DNA from: Terebella lapidaria
Taxonomy: Eukaryota > Annelida > Polychaeta > Terebellida > Terebellidae
Reading direction: 5' to 3'
Assembly: GCA_949152475.1 (NCBI GenBank)
Contig: OX424563.1
Coordinates: 22,169,001 to 22,233,000 of the forward strand
DNA length: 64,000 nt
Translations under genes and position numbers: made by a program
Notes under the pieces: model-generated
Told to the model about the DNA's origin: nothing
Seen by the model: only the letters and a program-made list of their open reading frames with translations
Databases searched by the model: none
In this document: in pieces, positions 1-14,600 of the stretch
How the letters are laid out: the number at the start of each line of letters is the position of its first letter
How positions within the stretch are numbered: the stretch's first letter is position 1

Positions 1-1602
1 CAAAGTAACGAGAATAGGGTCTTTAGTCATTCTAAAATCTGTTCTACACCTATATTCCACAATTCTTTTCCTTTTCCCGGTTAGGTAACGACAGTATAAT
101 ACATAGAAGACACTCAGGCAGTCGCGAAAATGAGACTTTCGCCAAAGAGTGTTGCTGTCGTTCTTGAAAATAACTTCAACGTTTTAAATGATCTCCAATA
201 CAAAGATAGTATTCCTCTTGTATAAGCCCATGAGCGTAAATTCCGGGGGGGGGGGGGGGGGAGGGCTCATTACCTGAATCCCCGGTACATGAAGGATAAT
301 AATAACTTGGTTCAATTCCCTGCACCAGAGAATGCATATGATTATCATGTCTATCTTTTCAAGATTTTAATGTTTACTCCAAAATCGTTTTTGTGTGCGT
401 GTGATTAATTTTAGGTGTAGATACTAGATACCCATGAGTTTTTGTCGGTGGGGTGTCTTCGACTGCGGCCCTTCTTCCCACCTTGTGCTCCATCTATTTT
501 TGATATTTTTGTTGTCGTTGCTTCAGTATTCAGAGTATTGTATATATCATATATTCTGTTAATGTTTGTATCATTATTACCATGTCAATCACTACAAGTC
601 CTATGTGTCTATCTGTTCATAATCTATTATATTCATTTCAGTAATAAGTTGACTGTAATCAATCATATATGGCTGTTTTGTTCAACTTTACAATTCGCTT
701 AAATGCCATTTATCGGACAACATTAAGGTTGACGTATATTTTGTATGATAATTCGATATATTTTCAAGTGGTGTAAAAGCAGTGCCTCTCGGTTCGATAT
801 ATAGCTTCTTTTTCATTTCCTTTGTCTATATCAGTTCATTGTCTATCAGTTCGGTTCATCACATATATTATGTGCCGATCACAAGTCAGTATAACTGAGG
901 TTTCTAACTTGTCCACGATATATTCAAGTTTCCCTCCATCCTTCCCCTACACTTCCTTTATATTTGTATCAGTCTCTCTGAGATCCTTTGATATTTTGTT
1001 GTAGTCCGTCTGTATTATTAATTTTTTGTTCACCATCTATTATGTTTTTTACCTTTTTCCCCAGAGTGTAATCTGTCTCGTGTATATTCTTGATATTTTT
1101 GTTGTAATAACTTCAGTATTCAGACTCAGTCAGAGTATTCTATATATCATATATTGCGTTAATATTTGTATCATTATTTACCATGTCATTACAAGTCTTA
1201 TGTGTCCATCTGTTCTTTTTTTCATGTCAAGAATTAATTGACCGTAATCATACATCGGTGTTTTGTTCTACTTTACATTTCGCATATAGAACAAAATATC
1301 TGAGTATGGCTGCACCCACCATATTGTGTGCAATCCGGGTTAGGGTTCCCACAACTCCAACTGTGAACTGCTATGGTCGTGGCAAGTACAAAGCTTTCCA
1401 GATAATGTGCGTGGCACCTAATGTAATGGCTTTCCAGATGCATTAACATATTTTATGCCACATTACGTAATGAGACCAGGACGCAAAACAAATACAGAGG
1501 GCTTAGAGGTATAATACACTTCGGCAATATCTGTAAATTATTGATCATATAGCCTATTGAAGTTTCATACACACATGGTCTATTTTGTGGTAAACAGACT
1601 TT
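1..1602. other. AT-rich non-coding stretch with a diverged direct duplication
   Basis: I see no supportable gene here. The short open frames are low-complexity and lack splice or domain support. A homopolymer G tract lies at about 245-262. Two related stretches, about 496-700 and 1098-1290, share phrases such as TATATATCATATATTC and ACCATGTCA, so an old direct duplication of about 0.6 kb spacing is present. Confidence 0.5.
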
Positions 1603-4600
1603 TTTTGTATGAGTAGAACTGTTCTTGGCTGAAAAAAAAATCAATGAATCGTCAGACTCCCGACACGCTCCACCACCGACTCCTGTGTCTGATAGAGCAG
1701 GTGGCTGAATTCAAGATTGAAAACCTGGAATATTTTCTGGAAGCTACAGTAGTCCTCGCCGTGTTCAATTTTTATATCGACGGTTGCCCCCCCCCCCCCC
1801 CCCCCCCCCGATTCCACTTGCATGCATCACTGTATTTCACACGCCCATGGGACTTGTTCATTTTCTGGAAATGTACCGTTGGATTTTGCGAAATAGCATG
1901 ACACTTTCAACGTTATTCCTTGATGCAGTTCCATGGGGACTGAAAATTCATTAACATAATACATCAAAACTGTAGTTGGTGGCGACGATTTGCTTGATGA
2001 ATGTGATATCACGAATGAGTGAGTGATATCTCATTCACCGCGAGTGGATAAAACCATATCAAGTTGCTACCATGTTATAATTTGTTTATTATATGATTTA
2101 GATTGTGGTAAATTGAAAGCCCAAAATGTTGCTGTTTTTGGTTTCTTCGATAAATTTCTCAACAAGCACTGAAAAATCAACAAATTGATCTCTTTTTTCG
2201 GTCGTCTGTTTGTATTGACGCATTCTCCAGATGGCTATTCTATTTCTACTAGGAAAAGTCACTAGATATCGTTTTTCGTAGCGGATCATGTGATGGTTTT
2301 TATCACACGGGGTTGGGAAACACCAATCTACATATGCAATATACGGAGTGGTATTATTAAATGATAACAACCAAAATCATATGATAAGTTAAGTGATAAG
2401 TGCCTCAAACACTGAATTCAGTCAATTACCTATAAATAAAACATTATTTAACAACGTTTATATTCTACGGGCTAGAACTCTTATTCATTCATTATATTTG
2501 ACTGCAGTGAGTAGAACGAAACGATGATCAAACATAGGCTTATCATTTTCAACGCGTGTCAATAAGATAATTATTCATATCTTCAGCTACATGTAACAAG
2601 TACTGATTACTCTATGTATTGCTGACTTGTGACCACAATAAACACCAGATATTTGAGGATTTATTTTATACGATAGAAGTGCAATGTTTAATAGGAGCAT
2701 GTTATCTGCTCAAGCACCTCATTAGTGTACCCGAGCAGAACTCATCCTCATGCTTCACCAGCATTTTCAATATATTGTATGTAAGTTTTTTTACATATAA
2801 TAATTTTATTTCCCAATAACAGCGCCAACAATACACTATTTATTATATCATATTATGCCACAAAAAAATTCAATTTTGGAAAATATTGAATATTCTCTCT
2901 TCTGATTTTCGTTCAGGATTTCTCCCAGAGTGTCGTCATAGTCGCAAGAACGATGCAGGAAGCCATGTAGGTTTCAATTCCCTGTTGTTTCCTGGAATGT
3001 CCAACGAACCGCGCAGTATTTATTATTGACATCATCAGTGGCGGATCTAGTGGAACGTCGTGGGGCAAGAGACCCAAGGAACCCTCGTTGAGTGTCCATT
3101 GTCCGGTGGCAGGACCATAACACCTTGCACTTAGCTTCTTGCATTTATTGATGGTTAGTATAATTCAAGTGGGTGGGAGTTTCCCTCCGCTTGGCTTTTT
3201 TACGGTGGTCATTTTGCAAGTTGGCCACCAAAGAAATTTCGATCCTTACATTACCTACCTCGCTGCTCTCCAATTGGATGCTCGGGGATGTGTGACCCTC
3301 ACCCCCCCCCCCACCCCCCCCCACCCCTCTTCACCACGGAAAAATAGTTGTTGGGTCCGCTCCTGAATGTCAATCCCACGAGTTTCCATATACCGCGAAT
3401 TTTCATATACCACAAATCTCCCGCTTATGCCTAGTAAGTTGAACGCTTTTCGAGCATCTAGTTTTTGCACATTTCTGGAAATATACCGGTATTTTTTTAA
3501 AAAAGCATAACTTAGATGAAATTCCAGACACATCGAAACCATTAACATGATCAATTTAACATAGTTGGTGATAGAAATTGTTAGTTCGGGAGGAGGGGGG
3601 GGGGGGGGGTACAAATGCACTTGGCAAAAAGTGTAATCTTTGTCTTTCGTTTGGTATTTTACTGAATATATTACACGATTTGATTCAAAATCTACTCAGT
3701 AACCTTTTCTCTAATTTCACATATTCATGACAGTAGGTATGGTCTATTTCCAATATAAAGTTGTTATGCCTTGAATCAGTCGGAGGGCCCATAGATGGAA
3801 TACCTTGAATCGCTCGAGAGGCCCGACATTTAGTCCAAAGAGGCCAAAAATACTCAAATTCGGCTTTTTTGCACTTTGCTCAAAATCTGTTCAGTAACAC
3901 TCTCTTTCATTCCACATATTCATGACATCATGTATTGTCTGTATTATGTGTATAAAAATTAAATAACTTTTCAAGTTTTCTGGTAACTCTTTCAATTATT
4001 ATAAAATCAATTTGAACATATGTTGAATACAGACCTTTCATCGCGAAAGTAAAAAAAAACATACCTGACATGTCGCCTGTATGACACTGTACATTCTTGT
4101 CATGCAGCAATGAATATCACAATGATCTATGCAATGTTTTTCATATATCCCTTCACGCTGAGTGAGTCATAGAAGTTCGAGTCAGTCACCGTAACCGTTG
4201 ATTATTCGCATACAACTAACGCAAGTGGGGCCACCCTAATGATAGGTCGAGTCACCGTCATGTCTCTCCCCCTTCGATTTATAGCTTCAAGTAGTTTCAC
4301 GTATATTTTCCTCTGTAAGCAACGGTGAATTATTTTCACCTAGTTCGTATTTCGATAGCTTTTATTATTTTCTATCGTCTAGTAGAACAACACGAATAAA
4401 CACAAATATGTATTAAAATTTATTGATTACAAATCGATGAAAACATATCCATGAGAATATGTTTCATTAGAAAACTACTTATTTTCTTTGTAATTAGAAT
4501 TACAGAAATATGTCCTCGGGTCACAGCTCATACAATGTCACATTATACCAGAATTCTGGCTTCTGTGAATCTGTGTCTGCTTGATTTCGTTCACATCTTC

Positions 4601-5400
4601 ATCCACAGTGACGTCACAATCTCCAGAACGAGGCTAGATGCCACATACGTATACGTCACGTAGGGGGCGCCATTGCAGAGGTCTGTGTCACAGTAGCAAG
4701 CTATACACCTGACCTCTTTCCCTTCAGAATCAACGTTGGTGTACTCCTGACATTCCGCAAGCGGTCCATCGATTGCTGACGCCCACCCACGTGACACCTC
4801 TTGGTGGTCTGCAATGAATATGGGCGCTTTTTGTTAATTGATTTCACAGTAATTACAAAGTGTATGATTATATCTGAATCCATATTTGAACTGAAGGAAC
4901 TCATCCGTCGTTGCTATGGGATTTTACTGCCAAAACTTTGATTTGAAGTGAATCCATAGAGGGTTTGAAATTGTCGATAAATTTCAGTACTGATACTTCT
5001 ATGTAAATGCATATTGCATACTATCTTTGCATCAGAGAAAAATATGCTCATTATGAGTATCTCCTTGAAATTCTTGAAATGTTGTTGAGAAAACTAAATA
5101 TTACATTAAACCCAACGTGTAATAATCATTTTACTATTCACTAGTGAGATTGCGAAGAAGTGCGATAAGCTTATTCACTTACCTTCGGGAAATTCCTTGC
5201 TCTTGTATCAGAGACCGCATCCACTTTGCTTCTTCAGCGCCTCCGAATCCGTATAAGTCGCGCCGAAAGGACCATTACATTTTGACGTTCCGATGCAGAC
5301 GTGACATTGGATGGCTTCCGACGTCATCAACATAACTACCAGAGCCATGACATATAATATCCAGACCGGTCCTTCCATCTGAAGTTATGGTTGTTTACGT
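1603..5400. repeat. Segmental duplication, copy A
   Basis: This block is colinear with 11657-15660. Both start at a shared GTATGAGTAGAACTGTTC, share stretches such as TGGCGGATCTAGTGGAA and poly-C/poly-G tracts, and end with a Ly6-like two-exon gene remnant on the minus strand. Copy A differs by point changes, homopolymer lengths and a few indels; for example about 70 bases present near 12565-12640 are missing here. The block carries no other coding region I can support. Confidence 0.8.
4591..5378 (-). pseudogene. Ly6/three-finger (quiver-like) gene copy 1, broken by a stop codon
   Basis: Two minus-strand exons match the intact gene at 7176-9305. Exon 1 (5183-5378) starts at an ATG, encodes a hydrophobic signal peptide and the CHVC start of the domain, and ends in phase 1 at a GTAAGT donor. 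Exon 2 (4591-4808) follows a TTGCAG acceptor. It encodes the CYCDTDLCNGA end of the Ly6 fold and a hydrophobic C-terminal tail typical of a GPI-anchor signal. Codon 57, a conserved cysteine in the intact copy, is TGA here (complement of 5208-5210), so the protein would stop before exon 2. Splice sites and the second exon are otherwise intact, which suggests recent loss. A sequencing error or a functional allele elsewhere cannot be excluded. Confidence 0.75.
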
Positions 5401-7175
5401 TATAATGATGATACAATGGTGGGTCGGGCAAAACTAATTGCCAGTTGGCCTATAAATTTCCTGCTAAAATAAAAATGTTTTGTGTTTTGGAAATTGACAA
5501 TAGACCTTCAATTTTATGACATGATGAGATTCAATATAAATATAGGTTTATAAGCAGCATAAATACACTATTAAGCAACATCCAACGGGGGGAGTGATTC
5601 GGTCAATTGTCATGTTTGTGTGATTTTTGGTTTCGGAATTAGCAGTAACTCTTATGAAATAGGATAATCAGAAATTGCAGACCTTCACCCCTTCATATTC
5701 AATTACTGAAATAAAGCTGATGCCTTGCTTTATCGACCTGGGTGATAATCGGGGATTTTGGGTATACTCAAAATATAATGGTGCCGATAAATTGAATTAA
5801 ATTGAGATAGTCGAGAATTGGTCATAGAAAGACAATAAAAAATCATGGGATAATAATCATTGATAAAAGTAGAGTTTTTGATATTTTTATATTTTGATCA
5901 AATTCTCGGACACGACCTAAATTCTCTATACTGACCTCCCAAATTTTCAGCTCTTTCAGATCTATAATGCTAGTTTATGCTCAATATTCTACTGAATACC
6001 CTCAGTGGTTTAAGGATTACTACTGCTTGAAATATTACGAATCAGGGATTTCAGTTGATGCCCCTTACATATTCGATCCTGGGCGATAATGAGAAATTTT
6101 GGATGTGACCAGAGCTATTGCAATTTTCTGTGGACTTCACCTGGTCGTTCAATATTGAGCTATAAAAGTTCACAATATTGTTTTTATTATCAAGGCGCGT
6201 CTCCTGAACAAAAACGTTTTAAAAAGATTGAAAACTGGCTTCACAGTATGGTCTTGAGTCTCAGAACACTCAAAAGTCGTAAAATCGCGAACCCCCAAAT
6301 TTTCGACCTCAGGCGATAATGGGGAGTTTTGGTTATGAGACATTCGATTGTACACCATTCAATTGGGAATTGGCCAAAGAAAAATACAAAAACAGTTGAA
6401 AAAATGTAATATTGATTAAACCTGAACTTATAGCCAATTATGTGATTTTCACTTTTCGGTTGCGATGGCAACCATTTTCTTCGGTTTTAACAAGTATTGG
6501 TGTGGACTGAGCGACTATCTTACTGATTCATTACTATAACTTTCAAGTTGATCGGACCATTTGTTTTCGAGACATGCGCACGGAGAAACACGGAGCAGAG
6601 AAACAGACAAATAGGGAGACATGGAGACTGGCCCAAATTCAATACCCTCCTCATTCCTTTACTCAGTTTGGTTGAAACCCTATGTGAGTCTATGATATTT
6701 TATGAAGACTCAGTTGACCACAAGTGTTCAAGTGAATGACTGCGAAGTGTTCCACTGTAAATTGAGCATAGGAACATGACTTTTAGCATAAAACCCAAGA
6801 ATTCAATAGCGTTGCTCGTTTTTAAAATGGAACTTATTTTACGACATATAATCATTGCCAACTAACAATGAGATGGAAGGTTTTCAAATACCATAAAAGG
6901 TTTTCCTTTTAAATGATGTTTACCTTTGAATGACATCGTGTATCGTCTACTTGCATTATTGTAAGAGCAACTCAAGCGAACACAGATATGCAATAAAATT
7001 TATTGAACTAAAATCGATGAGAACATTTCCATGGATATATGTTTCATTAAAAAGCTATTCTTTTCTGTAACCAAAATAACAAGCATTCGATCATTTTGTA
7101 GCTGATAAATTTGACATGAAGCCAAAATTAGGATTTTCATGAATCTATGTATCTGATTTGTTTGCTTGATGCTGT
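5379..7175. other. Non-coding interval with dispersed repeat family
   Basis: No gene seen. About 5640-6485 contains several related phrases of the type GGCGATAATGGGGAGTTTTGG. The end of this interval (6300-6485) is clearly related to 38995-39175, including TAGCCAATTATGTGATTT and a GTTGC-ATGGCAACC dyad, so it is a dispersed repeat. Bases 6783-6872 are related to 15661-15760 (shared AATTCAATAGCGTTGCTCG). Confidence 0.5.
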
Positions 7176-9305
7176 TCACAGCTTTGTCCACAGTGACATC
7201 ACTACCGCTAGCAAGAGGCCAGACGCCGCATATGTCACGTAGGGGGCGCCGTTGCATAGATCTGTGTCGCAGTAGCAAACAGAACTAGTGGCCGATTCTC
7301 CTTTGTATTCAACATTGTGGTAGAACTCGCATTCGGGTGGCGGTCCGGCAGGTGGCGGCATGCATTCACGTTCCACCTCATGGAGGTCTGCAATAGATTG
7401 GATTAATTGGAACGCTCGTCGGTCATCGACCTCGCAGTATTTAGAATGTGAATTAATTCATCTGAACCCATCAACATGATCAATGATCCAGGGAGAAATT
7501 GATCTGTTTGATTTGAAGTAGTTCAAAGTCAGGTCCAGAAATGATGGTAATTTATAGATGATTCAAAATTATCGAACATATTTCAATACTAATGTGTTAC
7601 TGTGAATAAATGTTAAATACACTTTTTGCATCAATGGGAATTATAAATCACTATAATTGTTTCTGATAATAAATCAGTCTTCTTGAAAATATTGAGTTGT
7701 TGTTGAGGAAAATAGATAGGTCTAAAGCCAAAGTGTGGTAATAATTTCTTGGGAGATTGCGGATTAGTGCGACAAGTTGATTTTTAGGTTACCGAACCTA
7801 TGGTCCGATAACCTACTGGCATGGCGATGCGTCGATCGTCTGTCGTCCGTCGGCTTCGTTGTCAGTCGCCGTCGTCCACATTTTTATTTTTTATTGTTTA
7901 TATGCGAATTTTCCCGAAAATGCTTAAAAATATTCCAAGAAGGAGGTATTCTTTAGTTTTTTGATTTTCGCAATTTTTTTCAAAATGGCGGCCATTTTCT
8001 CAAAATTTGTTCAGTAACTTTTTTCCTTATTGGTGCATAATACTCCTCATATGTACCACTGTGACGTGTATAAAATTCGTTTTCCTTGAATCGCTCGAAG
8101 TGGGCCATTTTGGGCCCAAACTCGGCCTAAACGGGACTTTTCCATGTTAAATTCTCATATGCTTTATAATGGGACACACTTTTTCAAATATCTCACTTGA
8201 TATTGAGATTAGAGACTAGGAAACAATTGTGAACATATAGGAAATGATATACATGTATGCTGAATATTGTCACGACCTTGAATTTGACTTTGAACTAATT
8301 TTCGAGGTCACAAGACAAAATGGCTAATATCTCGCTTATTATCGACTTTACTGCTTAGGATTTAGTTGTGAACATATAGGAAATGATATATATTCCGAAT
8401 ATTGTTGTGACCATGAAGTTGACCTTTGACCTAATTTTCGAGGTCATAGGACAAAATGGCTAATATCTCGCTTATTATCGACTTTACCATGTTTACAGCT
8501 TAGGAATCAATTATGAAAATATAGGAAATGATATATTCTGAAAATTCGACATTTGACCTCTTTTTCAATTTCACAGGACAAAGTGGCTAATATCTCGCTT
8601 ATTATCGACTTTACAGCTTAGAAATCAATTGTGGACATATGTGAAATTATTGTATGCCGAATATTCTGAAGACATCGATTTTTACCTTTGACCTCATTTT
8701 CAAGTTCATTCTCTCAAAATGGCTAATATCTCGCTTGTTATCAATTTTACGGCTTAAAAATCAAATGTGGCCATATAGGAAATGATATACAGTGGTCCCC
8801 CTCAGATAAGACATACCCTTCTGCCACAAAATTAAGGTCTTATCTAAGGGGATGTCTTATTAGAAGGGTTCGTTTAAATGTCAAAGTCATTCTAACGCCA
8901 CAAGAAAAAGTCTTTACAGAGGGGGAAGTCTTTCTTGAGGGGGGGGTCTTATCTGAGGGGGACCACTGTATGCTGAAAATTCTGAATTTGACTGAATTTG
9001 ACCTTCAACCTCATTTTCAAAGTCGGAGCACAGGTCATACATCACCTGCTATGTCAAAACATGAAATTGTCCGGTAACCTATCTCAGTCCTTGGGCTATT
9101 TTTTCTTACCCCCGTAAGTTACTTTGCTCTTAATGCAGAGGCCACATCCGCTCTGCGTATACAGTGTATCCGAATCCGTGTAACTCGCGTCGAAAGGATC
9201 TCTACAGTTTGAGGTTTCGCTGCAGACGTGACACTGGATGGCTTCCGACGTCGTCATCATAGCTACCAGAGCCATGACACTTAGTATACAGATCGGTCCT
9301 TCCAT
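7176..9305 (-). CDS. Intact Ly6/three-finger protein, quiver/sleepless-like, GPI-anchored
   Basis: Two exons, 9110-9305 and 7176-7387 on the minus strand, with a ~1.7-kb intron. The donor is GTAAGA after a phase-1 break and the acceptor is ATTGCAG. Together they encode 135 residues. Residues 1-22 form a signal peptide ending ...TSEA. The mature part begins IQCHVC and has cysteines at 25, 28, 34, 54 and 57, then further cysteines in exon 2 ending in CYCDTDLCN, the signature end of the Ly6/uPAR fold. A C-terminal hydrophobic stretch (GLLLAVVMSLW) suggests GPI anchoring at the cell surface. Cysteine spacing and the two-exon layout resemble invertebrate quiver/sleepless-type proteins, some of which modulate ion channels or receptors. 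The actual partner here is unknown. It lies between two pseudogene copies and is the only open copy. The family assignment rests on pattern only. Confidence 0.75.
8160..8787. repeat. Intronic minisatellite, ~120-150 bp unit
   Basis: Inside the Ly6 intron, a unit containing ATAGGAAATGATATA, then a TGACCT-type phrase, then AAATGGCTAATATCTCGCTT recurs about four to five times with divergence. I see no coding potential. Confidence 0.7.
8790..8968. mobile_element. Mariner-type MITE with perfect terminal inverted repeats
   Basis: The 179-bp element begins CAGTGGTCCCCCTCAGATAA and ends with its exact reverse complement. TA is present immediately on both sides (8788-8789 and 8969-8970), the target duplication of the Tc1/mariner superfamily. 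It has no transposase and is non-autonomous. It sits within a unit of the intronic minisatellite, whose next phrase (TGCTGAAAATTCTGAA) resumes directly after the right TA. Confidence 0.9.
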
Positions 9306-11656
9306 CTGGAGCTACGGTTGCCTACGTATATAATGATGTTACAATGGTAGAATAAGCAATATCAATTTACAAATTTGATAATGGATATCCAGCAAAGCGT
9401 TTATGTCTGAGACTGAAACTTTTTTTGAAGTGGATTTTTACTTCCATTGATTCTCACCAGAATTTTTATATGCAGAAATACATGCTGTTTCGACATAAAA
9501 TAGAGTTTCAAACCGATTGGTCCTTCTGTGAAAAGATATTTCAATTGTTTCACTCGATTCCATAGACTAACTTCGCCATTTGGTGTGGCCAGAACGGGTT
9601 ATAGTTTTGTGGTTAAAGTTTGAAAAAATAATGATCAAAATGTAGCATGTAAATATTAATCTTATGACTTATTAATGTGAAGACTTATACTTTAGCAATA
9701 TTTATAATACTTTGTTATCGTACCTTATTTTGCGTCGTCCTTATTGAAGTCTCCGCAATGATAATTGTGAACTTTTGATGGGTATTACTTGATTTATATA
9801 GACGTGTCTTCGGGCTGAGCAGTAGTCGTGTCAAAGAGTAAGAGCCCCCACTCTCTATATAGCCCTATGTAACAAGCACAAACAATAGGAATTTCGCCGG
9901 TGAGGGAGCGGTCCCCTGCCATTGAAGTCACCCTGAGTTTCTCGATCGTGTTTTCTGAAACTATTTTCTGCAATAGCTCACTCGACTATTTTCGAGAATC
10001 AACATACATGGCCTATTCAACTTCAAGATTAGCTCGGGCGAGTAAGTGGTTGAAAATACATTTTATACAAACATGTATGTAAGGGTTTACTATTGTTGGT
10101 TTTTGCACGGTCCTTTCGAGTCGCGGCTTGGTGTATGGAATTCCCGAAAGTGCATAGGCCTGGTTTTGCCATGCATGGGCTTGGTTGGCCAGCATGGGCC
10201 TGGTTTTTGATGAATCATGGCGATGACGTGTGACAGTTGAGGAGAAATGTCTCTGCAATGAAGTGTATTTTCTGTGGATTGATGTCTGGTATCGCTATCC
10301 TGGTAGTTAAATGTTCCCTATTATCGAAAATGTATGTTGTATGACTCGACAAGTTCGGATGAATGAGAAAATGTGACAAGCGTTACCCACCCAGATAACT
10401 TTTTGGGGCCAAAAGAACAAAATAATTAAAACTTTGGTGATTTGCATAATTAAATTCGCTTCTTTATGAGTTGCAATGTGGTTACAGTCGTTATTCTAGG
10501 GCATATCTAACTTGCTCACCAATTAGAAAGTCACCACAATGGACAAACCCGATTATTCGAGTGGTAAAGCAAATGCATCGGCCTGGTGTTTTCAATGCAT
10601 AGACGTGGTTGATACTGTGTTTGATACTTAGAAAATTTCTAAGATGTATTTCCTTCCGGTTATGATGCAGGATGGTGAAATAAACAAAATTATAAAGGTA
10701 TGCACCCTGAATACAATTCAAATTTGATATCGGCTAACAGCTACATCGTAAAATAGTTTCATTAATTACGAAATGATAGGTAACTCATGAACGTTTTTGG
10801 TGAATCCTCGAGAAATTTTCGCCAGTTATCAAGCTTATTACGTAGATGAAACCTGTTACTTTGGAGTGCTCCGAGGTTCGGTCAGTCCGGGAGGATGAAC
10901 TTTCTGTCAAATGAAAAGCTGAGTAAACATTTTCTATCCCCATCGTTATCTCAGGAACGGTGCGTCGTAGAGCAATTCGAACATTATTTTCGGACCCGCC
11001 ACCCTACATGTAGACAAACATGTCTTAAGGGTGTGTTGGGTGAATTTCAACCTCGGCCTAAAACTACAAGTAAATCTGCTGAATCGTTATCTTTCATCTC
11101 TGAAACAGACTCTGAAACAGACTTTGAATCGAAATGATACTGTATTGTAATCCTTGTAAACTACTCATTCCAGAATTTTTATGTTTTTTTTGTGTGATTT
11201 TTTTTTCTGCGAAGAATCGCCATTTATTTATGATGGGAAAGAACATTATTATGTAGACTGAATGTTGCATTTTTGGTATGGTGCCTCTTTTGGTAACCTG
11301 GTAACCTTCACAAAATGTATTTAATGTATAGGTCTGCACTTCTCTGCAGGCAACTCTTGAAAGCTGGAAATGTAGTTTGGATATACATGGGGATTCATTG
11401 TATGTTATATTGTATTATACTATCTTTTGGTGACCCTGAACTTGATTATGGCATTGGATGAAAGTCAAGTTTGAGTCAACAACAACTGTGGGAATTGTTC
11501 CATAGCGACAAAACTCTGTTAGAGTTAGAATTTACTGTTGTATTACAAAGTCATGATGATATAGGACCACATTATACTAGTAACTATCAAAATCCATTTG
11601 ATGAAATATTCTGGTTGCCTTATAATTCCGGTGAGCTACAGGGACCTTGGCCCTAT
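9306..11656. other. Interval without recognised genes
   Basis: Upstream of the intact Ly6 gene. It contains short imperfect repeats of a GCATGGGCCTGGTTT phrase near 10145-10215. No exon chain or domain is recognisable in the short open frames. Confidence 0.4.
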
Positions 11657-14600
11657 GTTTGTATGAGTAGAACTGTTCTTGGCTGAAAAAAAATCAATGA
11701 AATCGTCTGGCTCCCGATAGAGCAGGTGGCTGAATTCAAGATTGAAAACCTGGAATATTTCCTGGAAGCTACATTAGTCCACCCCGTGTTCAATTTTTAT
11801 ATCGACGGTTGCCCACCATTCTCCCCTCCCGTTCCGCTTGCATGCATCAATGCATTTCACACGCCCATTGGACTTGTTCATTTTCTGGAAATGTACCGTT
11901 GGATTTTGCGAAATAGCATAACACTTTCAACGTTATACCTTGATACAGTTCCATGGGGACTGAAAATTCACTAACATAATACATTAAGGTAGTCCGCTCC
12001 AAACAGTGAGGGAAGGGGATCAAAGAGTTTTTAAAAATAAATACCTGTATCAACATAATCTAGAACTTCAAAATGACATATTTATAGAGTAACTGATCAG
12101 CCTCCTAAAACTGAAAAGAAAATAGGGAGTCACTGTATCCGTTCGCATGGAAAACACGATGCAAGATGTGAATATAGACCCAAAAAATGTGCAAAAATGC
12201 CAGAATTTATGTCATTTTAGGTAAATATGTGTGGTTTTGATCGAATACATGTAATTTGTTTGTTATATGATTTAGATTGTGTTAAATTGAAAACCCGAAA
12301 CGTTGCTGTTTTTGTTTTTTTCGATAAATTTCTCAACAAGCACTGACAAATCAACGAATTGATCCATTTTTTCAGTCGTCTGATTATCATGTTTATACTG
12401 ACGCATTCGCCAGATGCCTCTTCTACTTTTACTCGGAAAAGTCACTCGTTTTTCGTATCGAATCATGTGAAATGGTTTTTATCACACGGGGTCGGGAAAC
12501 AGCAATCTATATATGGAACATACGTAGTGGTATTATTAAATGATAAGAACCCAAATCATATGATAAGTTATCCCATAATTATTATTATATAAATTCTGTT
12601 CTCGCAAGCTCGTGCGTGCTACGGCCCAGACACGATCTCGTGCCTCAAACACTGACTTCAGTCACTGACCTATAAATATAACATTATTAAACATCGTTTA
12701 TATTCTACAGGCTTGAACTCCTGTTCATTCATTATATTTGACTGCAGTGAGTAGAACGAAACATAGGCTTAAAATTTTCAACGCGCGTCAATAAGATAAT
12801 TGTTCATATCTTCAACTAACAAGTACTGATTACTCCATGTATTGCTGACTTGTGACCACAATAATAACCAGATATTTGAGGATTTATTTTATACGATAGT
12901 AGTACAATATTTAAGAAGGAGCATGTTATTTGCTCAAGCACCTCATTAGTGTACCCGAGCGGAACTCATCCTCATGCTTCACCAGCATTTTCAATATACT
13001 GAATGTAAGCTTTTTACATATAATAATTGTATTTCCCAATAACAGCGCCAACAATACAATATCATATTAAGCCATAAAAATTTTAATTTTGGAAAATTTT
13101 AAATATTCTCTCTTCTGATTTTCGTTCAGAATTTCTCCCATTGTGCATGTTGTGACGTCACAGTCGCAAGAACGAGGCAGGAAGCCATGTAGGTTTCAAT
13201 TGCCTGTTGTTTCCGGGAATGTCCAACGAACCGCGCAGTATTTATTATTGACATCATCAGTGGCGGATCTAGTGGAATGTCGTGGGGCAAGGGACCCAAG
13301 GGACCCTCGTCGAGTGTCCATTGTCCGGTGGCAGGACCATAACACCTTGCACTTAGCTTCTTGCATTTATTGATGGTTAGTATAATTCAAGTGGGTGGGA
13401 GTTTCCCTCCGCTTGGCTTTTTTACGGTGGTCATTTTGCAAGTTGGCCACCAAGAAATTTCGATCCTTACATTACCTACCTCGCTGCTCTCCAATTGGAT
13501 GCTCGGGGATGTGTGACCCTCACCCCCCCCCCCCTCTTCACCACGGAAAAATAGTTGTTGGGTCCGCTCCTGAATGTCAATCCCACGAGTTTCCATATAC
13601 CGCGAATTTTCATATACCACAAATCTAAGTTGAACGCTTTTCGAGCATCTAGTTTTTGCACATTTCTGGAAATATACCGGTATTTTTTTAAAAAGCATAA
13701 CTTAGATGAAATTCCAGACACATCGAAACCACTAACATGATCAATTTAACATAGTTGGTGATAGAAATTGTTAGTTCGGGAGAAGGGAGGAGGGGGGGGG
13801 GGGGAGGGGGCGGGGGTACAAATGCACTTGGCAAAAAGTGTAATCTTTGTCTTTCGTTTGGTATTTTACTGAATATATTACACGATTTGATTCAAAATCT
13901 ACTCAGTAACCTTTTCTCTAATTTCACATATTCATGCCAGTAGGTATGGTCTATTTCCAATACAAAGTTGTTATGCCTTGAATCAGTCGGAGGGCCCATA
14001 GATGGAATACCTTGAATCGCTCGAGAGGCCCGACATTTAGTCCAAAGAGGCCAAAAATAATAAAATTAAGCTTTTTGGCACTTTGCTCAAAATCCGTTCA
14101 GTGACACTCTCTTTCATTCCACATATTCATGACATCGTGTATTGTCTATCTTATGTGTATGTAAAATGAAATGGCTCCAATTGCTGAGAAGGTAACTTAT
14201 CAAGTTTTCCGGTAACTCTTTCAAGTTATATGGCTTAAATTGCTATTTATGTGTATTTTAAATGGTTACTTCCATATAATTATACTTATTATAAAATCCA
14301 TTTGAATAGAGACCTTTCATCACGTAAGACGAAAGTAAATCATACACTCTTATCATACAGGACTGAATATCACAATCATCTATGCAATGTTTTTCATATA
14401 TCCCTTCACGTTGAGTGAGTGGGAGAAGTTCGAGTCAGTCGCCGTAACCGTTGATTATTCGTATACGACTAACGCAAGAGGGGCCACCCTAATAATAGGT
14501 CGAGCCACCGTCATGTCTCCCCCCTTCCGATTTATAGCTTCAAGTAGTTTCACGTATATTTTCCTCTGTAAGCAACGGTGAATTATTTTCACCTAGTTCG

